DNA of 64,000 nt from Plantago ovata (lineage: Eukaryota; Streptophyta; Magnoliopsida; Lamiales; Plantaginaceae): the NCBI GenBank assembly GCA_028274465.1, contig CM051458.1, positions 104,114,855 through 104,178,854 on the forward strand, given 5' to 3'. A program made the position numbers and the translations under genes. The notes below the pieces were generated by a model. It was not told the DNA's origin. It did no database searches and saw nothing but the letters and a program-made list of their open reading frames with translations. Below are positions 11,739 to 21,419 of this stretch, one piece after another; the first letter of the stretch is position 1; each line of letters opens with the position of its first letter.

Positions 11739-12914
11739 CTAAACTTTGGATGTACCCACTTGCTTCATTAATGTCGAAAGGAAGTCGTCCTCCAAGTCCA
11801 ACCGAGTTGCTAATTTAACACATTTTTTATAAGATCTGGTCTTGGGATAAAAAACAATTATCCAAGTATTCTTCAAGGCTAGGCCGTCTCTAGAAACCAT
11901 AAGAATTTCACCATTTAGCGTAATATACACGGGCTTAAATATAGTGGTCAGAGAGAGATGATAGTGATCAATCCTAGCCATTATGTTCCAAGACATGTCC
12001 GAATTCAAAATCCACACATCGCCAGACTTTCCAGTCGTGTGCTTATCATACAAAGCAAAGTAATCTCCAATTGTGTCTAAAGCCCAAGGAAACCTACTAT
12101 CTGACCCCAAACCTGGTGGCAGGTTAACGACCCCATGAACCCCGGTCTTCAAATTGAAATAAACTATGATGGGGAAGGATTCACCTTAATTCCTCATAAT
12201 CCAATGAAGATTCCCGTTCGCAAACTTCCCTGATAAATACTTACAGTTGGTCCAAAAGCTACCTTGTTTCGTAAAGTTGGCTACGGTTTTCCACGAATTG
12301 GTTCTTAAACTATACACTTTGACTATTTTTTCATCGGGATTGTATCTGCGGCACGCCATCAAAACCTTATAATCGTTATCCACAAAACCAAACCCATGTT
12401 CATCAATGCACTTGAATACAGTACTATCTGTGTGAGGAGGAAGAAGCCTGGACTTTTTGGTAGCTGGATTCCACAATAAAACATGTTCTTGGTTTATCAT
12501 TATGCAACAGAGTCCATTACAATAACCCACAAAATTAACATTAGGAGTATTAATTTTCTTCCTTGGATTGTAAAGCTCGGTCCAATAGGTAGATTCATCA
12601 TGCAATAACGAGTTCGAAGATAAGTTCATCAGGCAAAAACGATCATACCGTTCTGAGGTCAATATAAATGGGATTATAACATCCTGGTGCACAGAATTTA
12701 GGTGTTATGTTGCAAAATCTAATTGGGATTGTATGAATTGTTTGCTGGAGATTAAACTGCACCATGGTTTCGAAACGCACCTGAACTTCAATAGGGATTT
12801 AACGGGCAGCCGTAACAAGATTTCAATGATCAAATCTTCAGGGATATTCATGCTATGACAGGAAACACGATGATGGTTGCAAGTTTTAATGCTCTGATCT
12901 TCCATTGGAATCAA
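11739..12914 (-). pseudogene. F-box protein pseudogene 1 (two in-frame stops)
   Basis: The reading frame is continuous from the ATG at 12914 to the terminal stop at 11739 except for two TAA codons, at 12707-12705 and 12188-12186. The three open pieces are in one frame. The N-terminal piece is a clear F-box ([28 protein letters not shown]), which in a living protein binds SKP1 in an SCF ubiquitin ligase. The other pieces are an F-box-associated (FBA) domain with GYCNGLCCI, LWNPATKKSR, YKVLM, YSLRTNSWK and GNLHWI. The expected length of about 390 residues is retained, so this is the least damaged of three related copies in the window. Readthrough or a sequencing error at both sites is unlikely. 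Confidence 0.85.
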
Positions 12915-13982
12915 TCGAACACACCGATAGATGGATGGATAGTATATAAAATTAGGTCTCAGACGAAAGGGTCCGGATTGAGTTAGTCGAACAGGTTCTT
13001 AATGATCTTCGATCTTGTATAGAGGACAAGTATGTTTATGTGATCTCAAAGCTTTAAATTAATATGAATGAGAAACAAGATTTAACCGGCAGGAAAGGAA
13101 AAGATTTCGTACTAAATATTTAATTTTAAGTAATCTTACCTTCTTAAACCTCTTTTGCCACTACATGTAGTCTTATTTTCATTATCACGGCAATAACTGC
13201 AAAATCTCTTTTTAGATGGCAAACTTTTTACACTACGCGCAAACCAATATTTTTCTCCACATGCACTAGACAACGTTAACATTAATTTACATGCATGTTT
13301 TATGTGGGAAGGGAAATTACAAAAACAAATCATGTATACCTACTTATTGAAATATTTATCACATTCTGTGTGTGCATATATAGCTAGGGTATTGGCCTAT
13401 TGGGGGTACTACTGTACGTTTACTGGATTGTATTGACATCTAACTCATGATCAGACAACAACCGCGCGAGGGTAAGTTTGTCTCGAACATGTTATAACTT
13501 GGACGACAATAAACATAAATCTCATTACTGGCGGTTAATGGCCTATATATAGATTTACGTTCATGACAAGCAAGGATAATGAAATCTAGTATAAAAGCTC
13601 CATTTGAGAAAATACAGTACTCCTATAAAAGTATAGGGATATGAACATATATGAATCGCAGTAAAAGATCTCTTGACATATATAGCTCAATTGTAAGTGC
13701 AAACTGTGCAATAAACCAAACCAAAATAGAGGGAACATCAGAAAGAATTCTCAAACAAACATAATTCATCAAGAACTTACAGGAGTCCGGCCATTAACAG
13801 GAACACACGAGTGTTTGAAAAGGAAAAAAAAAACCATAAGTTTGAAACCATAAGTATTGACTATTGAATCTCAATCAGTTAACGGAATTTTGATTTCTTA
13901 CTTCTAGCTTTAGGTGTTAACCGATCAAATTTACCACTAAAATAAACAGATTTTAATGTTTACCATATTATAATTATCTAAC
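12915..13982. other. 5' flank of F-box pseudogene 1 and intergenic DNA
   Basis: The block near 13131-13190 (TCTTACCTTCTTAAAC and following) recurs at about 19980-20040, beside F-box pseudogene 2. The rest is AT-rich and non-coding. Confidence 0.5.
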
Positions 13983-14330
13983 TTTGAACAACACTAGTAC
14001 ATTGTAGACTCTCCTCATTTGATTCCTTTGACAGTCTAGGAGCCATGTTAGCTCAATTCATGTGTACTAATTAATAAAAGAAGTTAGCTACAGTTTCAAT
14101 ATTGTTATCGAGTAAGGTGGTTCGGGTACACAACATATGCAACTTGAGCGAACAAGAGATATGTGAGCTAAAAGAGATATCCTTTGGCAACAACCCAGAA
14201 GCCTTACACCTAACCTTTGTGCTTCAAGTAACACAAAATGCTTCTGGAGCTACAGCATGAGGATCGACCACCAGCAGGTACATGAGATTTTCGAGTCTTA
14301 AGCTCATGTCGGAGTTTTGGAGTATTCCAA
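13983..14330 (+). repeat. Unclassified dispersed repeat, module A copy 1
   Basis: Marker blocks in order: GACAGTCTAGGAGCCATG, TTAGCTCAATTCATGTGTAC, AGCTACAGTTTCAATATTGT, AAGGTGGTTCGGGTA, CAAGAGATATGTGAGCTAAAA, then ACACAAAATGCTTCTGGAGC. The same order is seen at 17760-18700 (interrupted by a MITE), and diverged or inverted copies lie at 14930, 35100, 38040 and 63470. No coding frame. Confidence 0.75.
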
Positions 14331-14779
14331 AGCTTTAGACATCGGACACCTGAGATACATCAATTAATTAAGTTGAGTGTTCTTGACAACGGTAGAAAAT
14401 TAGAAATCATGGTTGCCAATCCAAGATCTGATAAAAGGCCATAGCATGCGTATATATGTTATACTATTAACAAACGTCCTGCAATTAATGGAGACCATTT
14501 CTTAATACAAAAGTATTGATACGGTTTTGGATAAGTGCAATTAAGTACCCCGTGAGTCTGGATTTTTATTCATGAAACATTGGACCTTATGAATTAACAA
14601 AACCAGAGCCTTAATTAAGTTGAATCCATGTAAAAAGCTTGGCCTTATCTCTGGTTAACAAGTTAACAGACTTGAATCTTTCAATTTAGGCAAGTCATGA
14701 GTAAACTGAATAAGCATTTTTTCCTCCTTTTCTTGTGTTGAAGTTGCATAATTAAACAAAACAACCAGGCAATATCTGA
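14331..14779. other. AT-rich intergenic DNA
   Basis: No gene, terminal repeats or tandem structure seen. It separates two copies of the unclassified repeat. Confidence 0.5.
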
Positions 14780-15560
14780 TGTCTGAGTTTATTTCTGCTA
14801 CTTGGTTAGTTGGCTTGGAGTGGTAATATTAATAACTCGATTGATATCTCAGTGTATTTCTTCCTGTTTTGCTGGCATCGAGTATTTAATTAGCAAACGG
14901 AAGGTTAACTTGCTCTAATTAATCTATCGGCGTTTCCAGGACATTGTGATGTGGTATTTATAATTAGGCTCACATCAATTGATTCCTCTTGACTGCAGTC
15001 TAGGAGCTAGCCATATATGTTAGCTCAATTCATGTGTATTGGTGAAGTAACTAAGCTACAGAACTTGAGAACAAACTATAATGTGAGCTAATTAAAAGAG
15101 ATGTCCTTTTTTGCCCAAATCCAGAACTTTGTGCTTACTAATGGGTACTGAACTTGATGAGAAATGGCAAAAAGAGATGAGAAGCCTGTCAGACCGCTGC
15201 AAGACCATCCACGGCCAGCCGTAGTAGCTGAGACAAGAACAATCCTCTTAGCAACCGAGTAGAGGTACGATCCTATAGAACAGATCCTGTTCAAGTAAGG
15301 TCATAACATATTATATTGCTTCTTGCATTTATATACTGCTGATTTTCTTTTCTTTCTAGTTATGTGGGATCTTGACAGGCTTTTCCTTCTTATTTAATGG
15401 GCTTATTTGGGCCATTACTGGACCAACTTAAACTTACATATGAATTAACACTGCCACACTGGCTTATGTTAAGTTGTTTGTATGGTTACACAGACAGAAG
15501 AAAACAAGAGAAAAAGGATTGGCTTTTATAGACCTATGAAAAAACTCACTATAAGGCATA
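14780..15560 (+). repeat. Unclassified dispersed repeat, longest copy (modules A and B)
   Basis: This is the most complete copy. It runs from TCTGAGTTTATTTCTGCTAC through GGACATTGTGATGTGGTAT, TTAGCTCAATTCATGTGTA, a GACCGCTGCAAGACCATCC block, the near-palindromic AACAGATCCTGTTCAAGTAAGG, a TTTCTTTCTAGTTATGTGGGATCTTGACAGG block and a GGGCTTATTTGGGCC block. Inverted matches cover 38220-38600 and 35100-35710, and direct matches cover 63340-64000. There is no protein frame and no clear terminal repeats, so I cannot assign a transposon class. It may instead be duplicated intergenic DNA of the F-box cluster. Confidence 0.7.
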
Positions 15561-16430
15561 CAACTTAGCTCAAGTACTAAGTCAGTGTTTCTTGACTGCT
15601 GCTAGGATTCAGCTCATATAACTCACAACTCATATGACTCCAGTAGGAGTTGTCGTCTAAGTTGCGAAACTCAGTAGTCAGTATCCCCTCAAATTGTCCA
15701 CCACCTCCAAAGTCGACCAAGTGTCATTTTGAAACTATATTGTCATTCATATTTCTCCAAATTATCCACACGATTCATGGCCGTAAAGCTAACAAATGGT
15801 GTTTGAAATGAGATCTTACCAACTGTAAGTGATTATGAAAGAATTCCAAAGGGTTAATTACTTCCAGGCACCCACCGTGGTGATTACTCCCAAGCAAATG
15901 TAGAACTCTCTCCATGCATCCTTTGCCCATGCATGTTGTTGCAATCAAACAATAATGTAGGTCAAGTATTTTCAATGCACGTGCCACACAACATGAAAGC
16001 AACAATTAAGGATGGATGATGGATCCACCACTCCTATCGCTTGAAGCTAAGTTTTCTAATGTAGTGATTCGGTCTTGACTCTTGAAGCATTTTCCAACTG
16101 AAAAGCCGATCTTCCTTGGTATAATAAACAGTTTTCTATCTGTGAAGTTTTATTAAACGAATATTCATAGACCCGTCACTCATAGTGAATAGTTTTCTAT
16201 TTTTGTTTTTCAATATGGCTTATTGTAACAGACTTGGCTTATCTGGGCATGGACCAATTAAAAATCATACCAGTAACAACATTAAACAGATGATGGGACC
16301 TTAACTTGCAGATAACAAAATCTACTCTTTACATTCTACTGTGTTAAGTTGTTTGTGTGATGATGACATAACAATAGGAGAACCAAAAAAAAAAAAAAAA
16401 AAAAAAAAAGGACTTTTATAGTGCTGAACT
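15561..16430. other. Intergenic, diverged repeat sequence
   Basis: The segment 16240-16440 contains further diverged unclassified-repeat sequence (TGTGTTAAGTTGTTTGTGTGATGATGA, GGACTTTTATAGTGCTGA) that aligns inverted to 35390-35480. A run of A lies at about 16386-16409. No gene seen. Confidence 0.5.
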
Positions 16431-17560
16431 GCTGATTAACATGAAAATTGCAATTTTAGTCCCTTAACTCAACGTACTGCGCAAATACGGTCCCCAGTAA
16501 AAAAAATATGCAGAAAACGTCCCAATTCGACTTAGAGGACTGAATAATGCAAGGATTTGGTCCCTTATGCCACTAGATCGTCTGACTAAGCAGCTGATTA
16601 GGATTTGCACGAATTTGACTCGCGACATTGGTCCTTTTTGGTCCCCTACGTTTAGTGTCGTTTCCAGCCGTTATATTACCCCCCAAATTCATCGAAGAAC
16701 CCTAATTCCCAAAGATAATTACACTTCGAATTGGCCGAATTCACGACCAGAAAGAGGAGCAGAACTGCAGAACTACACCGAAATAACAAAAAAGAACATG
16801 CATGTGTTTGTTTGCGGCTTGCTCTGTTCTCTCTGGGCTGTTCAAGTTCTTTTTCGTGACTGGTTGCGCTCAGCTTTGTTTCTGTTTTATGTGATTCTGT
16901 GATTGTGCTCGGCCTGTGAATTGATCGGCTCTGTTGGAACTCTTTTATGCGGCGGCTGCCCTGTTTTGTTTTTTTTTTTTTTTTTTTTTTTTTTGTTCTT
17001 CCGGCTGTGTTGATCGGCTCTGTTGGAGTATTGGGATTACGAGAATCTCGCCGTCCAATGGGGGTAACTCACTCACCTCATCCATCCATCCCATTACTAC
17101 TACTCTTAAGTCTTAACTTGTTTGCCTGATTCGCTAGTTAATTTTGTTTTGATTAGTGCTTCTGAGAATCATATATTGGAATATATAATTTTGCACACAG
17201 AGAGTAGTTCATGTGGAATTTCTCAAATGTTTTAGATTTAGAGAAACTAAATGAGTGTCTTTTGTCGATTGCGATTTGTTATCAGGGTCTATGTTGATCA
17301 GTTTGTAGTGTAGCATACTAGCATTGCTCTGTTTTGTTATTAGGCTTGTGTAGAATGTGTTGTTAATTTTCCCTCCCAAATCCACATCAGCTCAAGTCCT
17401 AAGCCACACAGTCGTCACACATGCACCACAAAGCAGCCATCTCAGCAGAACTGTATAAATACAGTACCGTATTTGCCAAAGGGACGTTTCTTGCATTTTT
17501 CAATTTCACTTGGGACCAAATTTACGCAGGACCAAAATTGCAATTTTCCCGCTGATTAAC
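16431..17560. mobile_element. Non-autonomous Mutator-like element with 10-bp target duplication
   Basis: GCTGATTAAC occurs at 16431-16440 and 17551-17560. Just inside, the left end reads ATGAAAATTGCAATTTTAGTCC. The right end, read inward, is GGGAAAATTGCAATTTTGGTCC, giving inverted repeats sharing GAAAATTGCAATTTT-GTCC plus a second matching GCG-AAAT block. A 9-10 bp target duplication is the Mutator hallmark. The 1110-bp interior encodes no transposase. An uninterrupted paralogous sequence near 35382-35412 (minus strand TAGTGCTGAATAACACAATC) represents the empty site. The interior contains AAGAACCCTAATTCCC and a poly-T run and might include captured genic DNA, which I could not identify. Confidence 0.75.
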
Positions 17561-18725
17561 ACAATCTCTATACATTTGATGATATCATTGACTTATGAAA
17601 CATTTGCATTAATAATAGTAGTAAACAGACTAAAAGCACACTGCACACAATTTGTTTTCTTACCTTATGCCGTACAGTACATTGTTAATATGATTCTATA
17701 TATTTCTGTCTTTTCTTCGAATATCTGAGTTTGTTTCTTCTGGTTACACTGGTGAACAAACATGCGTTTCAAGGACAGTGTAGGCTCTCCTCATTTGATT
17801 CATTTGACAGTCTAGAGGAGCCATGCTAGCTAGCTTAGGCCTTCTCCAGCAGAGCCTCAAATGGGCCTTTGAGGCTCGTAAGGCTCTGCTGGAGAGCATG
17901 ATGAGGAGCAAAGATTTGCTTCTCACCTCAAATGTTTACCTCAAATGTTTGAGGTGAGAAGCAAAGGCCTCGTCACCTCTTTTTTTTTTCTTTTTTTCTT
18001 TTCTTGTTTTATGTTCCATTTTTATTATTATTTTCATTGACTTTTCTTTCTTTTTTTTTTTTTTTCCGTTTACTTCTTCTCTTTTCTGTTTTCTTTCTTT
18101 CTTTCTTTTTCTTCTTAATTTTCTTCTTTTTAAATTTTATTTTATTCTTTTTTTTTTTGTATTTTGTATACATTTATATTGTTTCTAAATAATAATATTT
18201 ATAAAAAGTAAAATACATTTATACTATAAATTATTTAATAAGTCATATTACAACTAAAAAATAATACACCCTTACATAATGATAAAATTATAAATTTTAC
18301 GCAAATTAATAAACCCTTGCATAATGTAATTGCAATTAAGTATTAAAAGCAATGAGAAAATGCAAAATAAAAGAGAGGTTGAAGGGGAGTAAGTTGGAGT
18401 GTTGAGGTTTAAATTGAGTGAAATGTTGATGTGGCGGACTTAAGGCTCAAAGTGAGTATCAACTGTTGGAGAAGGCCTTAACTCATATGTACTAATGAAA
18501 GAACTTAATTAGCTACAGTTTCAATATTGTTCTCGAATAAGGTGGTTCGAGTAACACAAGTTGAGAACAAGAGATATGTGAGTCCTCTTGCCAACAAACC
18601 CAGAAGCCTTTCACCTAAACTTTGTGCTTTAAGTAACACAAAATGCTTCTGGAGCTATAGCATGAGGGCCACCAGCAGGTACATGAGATTTTCGAACATA
18701 TATAGTTCATGCTATCACTTACCAT
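17561..18725 (+). repeat. Unclassified dispersed repeat, module A copy split by a MITE
   Basis: The left part is 17561-17837 (TTGCATTAATAATAGTAGT, TCTTCTGGTTACACTGG, TTTCAAGGACAGTGTAGGCT) and the right part is 18478-18725 (TACTAATGAAAGAAC, AGCTACAGTTTCAATATTGT, ATGCTTCTGGAGCTATAGCA). They are contiguous in the other copies and are separated here by the element at 17838-18477. Confidence 0.75.
17835..18480. mobile_element. Harbinger-like MITE with TTA target duplication
   Basis: The element spans 17838-18477 (640 bp). Its left end is GGCCTTCTCCAGCAG and its right end, read inward, is GGCCTTCTCCAACAG, 14 of 15 matching. TTA flanks both sides (17835-17837, 18478-18480), the target preference of PIF/Harbinger elements. 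Near the left end is a strong internal palindrome: CTTCTCACCTCAAATG pairs with CATTTGAGGTGAGAAG (around 17918-17965). The middle is a long T-rich tract with no coding sense. It interrupts a dispersed repeat whose other copies give the empty site. Confidence 0.8.
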
Positions 18726-18779
18726 GAACAAGCGTTCTGCAATAATTATTAGTCTTCTGGACAATATATAAGAAAAAGC

Positions 18780-19037
18780 ATACCAACATATATAGTTAGT
18801 GTTATCACGTCTTGTATAGCTAGTACAAAATAACTAATGCTACATCTTGAGAAATTTCACCACCATATGGAGGTCACTAATTAATGAAAAGCTGAGAAAT
18901 GAAAACATTGCTGGATTAAAAGAGCATACTACTCAACCAGAAAAGTAGAAGAATTATTATGGAATACTGTACTATAGTACTATAAAATTTCTCTAGATAC
19001 AGAAAAAAACATACTCTTCTGCCTAATTGCTACTATA
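18780..19037 (-). repeat. Duplicated 3' flank of F-box pseudogene 2
   Basis: Aligns closely with 11401-11738 next to F-box pseudogene 1 (GTTATCACGTCTTGTATAGC, GGAGGTCACTAATTAATGAA). The pairing of this flank with both pseudogenes shows the duplication unit extended past the coding region. Confidence 0.75.
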
Positions 19038-19941
19038 TCAAGCCTCATCCGTGAAAGGTGATACTAAGCTTTGGATGTAGCCAGTTGTTTGAATAATGTT
19101 GCAAAAATCATCTTCTACAAGTCCAATCGTGTCAATGATGACACATCTTTTATAAGAATTGGTTTTGGGATGAAAAAAAATTAGCCATGTATTCTCTGAG
19201 TTTAGGCCATATATAGGAACCATCAGAATTTCACCATTTCGAGTTATAGACTTGGCCTTAAATTTCACTTGAGATGCCAGTGGTCCGAGAGAGATGATTG
19301 ATATCAATCCTAGCCATTTTGTTCCAACACATGTCCGAATTCAATATCCACACATGGCCAAACTTTCCACTCATGTGCTCATGATACAGAGCGAAGTAGT
19401 CTCCAACCGTGTCTAAAGGCTCACAAAACCCTTTATCTGACCCCAAATCTGTTGGTAGGTCAATCACCCCATGAACCTCGGTCTTCAAATTGAAATAAAC
19501 TATTCCTCGGAAGGATCCATATCTCTCTCTAGAACTATCCCATATAAACCAATGAAGATTCCCGTTCGCAAACTTCCCTGAATCAAGAATGAAAAAGCTA
19601 CCTTTAAAGTTGGCTGCTGTTTTCCAAGAATTGGTTCTCAAACTATACACTTTGACAATGTGTCCGTTTCTATTGTAGATCATCAAAACCTTATAATCGT
19701 TATCCACAAAACCAAACCCATATGCAGCAATGTAGTTGGATATAATGTTTGTGGGGTGAGGAAGAAACCTGGACTTTAGGGTAGCCGGATTGCACAAGAA
19801 AACATGTCTATGGTTTATCATTATGCAACAGAGTCCATTACAATAACCCAAAAGATAAATACAAATACGATCATTAACACTTTTCATCGGATAGTCAAGC
19901 TCGGTCCAATCCGTAGATTCATTATACAATAATGAGTTCAA
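19038..19941 (-). pseudogene. F-box protein pseudogene 2 (F-box deleted, frameshifted)
   Basis: The open piece 19941-19258 begins at the equivalent of NSLLHDEST in pseudogene 1, so the whole F-box and about 80 N-terminal residues are missing. A sequence matching the far upstream flank of pseudogene 1 (13131-13190) lies right next to it, at about 19980, showing a deletion of roughly 0.5 kb. The FBA part is otherwise good (YCNGLCCIMIN, FLCNPATLKSR, VWILNSDMCWNKMARID). Near 19258-19300 the frame shifts, and the C-terminal part continues in another frame (RNGEILMVPIYG to SLVSPFTDEA, stop at 19038). No functional product is expected. Confidence 0.85.
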
Positions 19942-20336
19942 AGTTAGTATTAAAATTAATATACTTGCATGGTAAGGAGTCTTACCTTCTTAAACTTATT
20001 TTGCCATTACAATGCAGTCTTATTTTTATTATTATTATCACAAAATCATTTTTAGATAAGCACTAGACAGAGAGTGTTTGAAAAGGAAAAGAAAACATAA
20101 GTTTGAAAACATAAGAATAGTACTATTATTAAGTTGATGTTAATTATATGTGTGCAAAATTCCAGCAAATGCAGAGGAAAGTAACCTCTTAAGAAGGCCT
20201 AAAAACTTGACAGCATGTATTGACTCTTAAGGTTTTTCACTTTATAATAGACAGCAATTCATGTATCATATTGCTATAAATTAACATAAAGTTGCTAGCT
20301 CAAGGCTCAAGCTGTTAATTGCAATTTTCTTAATTT
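19942..20336. other. Remnant of F-box 5' flank and intergenic DNA
   Basis: Contains the block shared with 13131-13190, then AT-rich non-coding sequence up to the left end of the CACTA element at 20337. Confidence 0.5.
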
Positions 20337-20349
20337 CACTACAAGATAT

Positions 20350-20740
20350 ACCGATTTTAGCGACGGAACCATCCGTCGCTAAAATCGGCCGATCGGTCGC
20401 TAAATATCGCTAGCGACCGATCGGTTATTTTAGCGACGGATAAATTCGTCGTCGCTAAACCGTTGGTCGCTAGCGAATTAGCGACCGATGAGTAATCCGT
20501 CGCTAATTTGCGACGGATTAGCGACGGATTAGCGACGGAAATAAGGTTGACTTTTAGCAACCGATGACTTATCCGTCGCTAAAGTCACCGGACTTTTAGC
20601 GACGGATGAGTCTCATCGGTTGCTAAATATTAGCAACGGATGGGCCTTATCCGTCGCTAAATGTCCGGGACATTTAGCGACGGATAAGACTTATCCGTCG
20701 CTGTATATAGCGACGGATGAGTCCATCGGTTGCTAATTTT
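20350..20740. repeat. Left subterminal repeat array of the CACTA element
   Basis: At least thirteen copies of GCGACGGA or its complement TCCGTCGC occur here, plus variants such as GCAACCGA and GCGACCGA, in direct and inverted arrangement. Neighbouring units can pair as hairpins. In EnSpm elements such arrays bind the TNPA-type protein and are required for transposition. Confidence 0.85.
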
Positions 20741-20905
20741 TTTTTTTTTTTTAAATTTTTTAGATATAATAATGAGACTCAAAATCAAATGCAACCTGTT
20801 TAGTTAAGCAACATGTTACAGAAATTTTATAGACCAAATAAACCAAAAAATAATTCAAAAAAATCATAATAAATGTACCAAAACCCTCCATACATATAAT
20901 AATAA

Positions 20906-21300
20906 TCATACGTACACAATACTAATCCAAAATAATATCATAGTGTACACAGTATTCATGTAGAAAATAGTAAATAGAGGTGGATCCATCCCCAGCTTCG
21001 CATACAGCCTCTTCACCTCCTCATCCCTCTCCTGCACTCCCAAGTCCCAAACGGCCCTTCTCCTCCTGGGTCGTGGCATCTGCAATACAAAGATCCGTGT
21101 TAGTACATACACAATTGAATATAAAACATGTACAATCAGAGATATATCAAGGAACGACACTAGACATTCGGGTGGTCACGCCAGTAGGACTCCCAAACAT
21201 CATGAAGGGGACTCGGCATCCACTCTTTGGGCGGAACTCCCAAAAGCCAGTTGGCTTTCCAAACCTCAAGTAAGGGAATCCTCAGTGTACGTTCTGACAT
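20906..21300 (-). CDS. Possible small second gene or 3' exons of the CACTA element
   Basis: An ATG at 21300 opens a frame (MSERTLRIPLLEVWKANW) that can splice in phase at a GT at 21165 to an acceptor TTGCAG just before 21079, continuing MPRPRRRRAVWDLG to a stop at 20906. The joined product would be 102 residues with a basic Arg-rich patch. Without splicing the first frame stops at 21160. It lies downstream of the transposase, in the same orientation. I do not recognise a domain. It may be an alternative 3' part of the element's transcript. Confidence 0.35.
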
Positions 21301-21419
21301 ATTTGAATGTTAAACCTGACCAAAAAAAGTAATGAACATTTTTTATTATATGCCTGATAGATAAGTCTAATCTAAGTCTAATCTAACTACCTAGTACTAA
21401 TTCACGTACCCTCTATAAT

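Noticed and set aside
16567-16902. 111-codon open frame inside the Mutator-like element
   Set aside because: No recognisable domain and a mixed composition. It could be a captured fragment, but nothing supports a functional gene.
18004-18192. Phe/Leu-rich open frame
   Set aside because: Low-complexity translation of a T-rich tract in a MITE.
20357-20560. 67-codon open frame on the minus strand
   Set aside because: It is made entirely of the subterminal repeat motif of the CACTA element and has repetitive composition.
20350-20740. CRISPR-like or satellite array
   Set aside because: Repeats are short, in mixed orientation and irregularly spaced, and they are mirrored at the other end of a CACTA transposon; they are subterminal binding sites.
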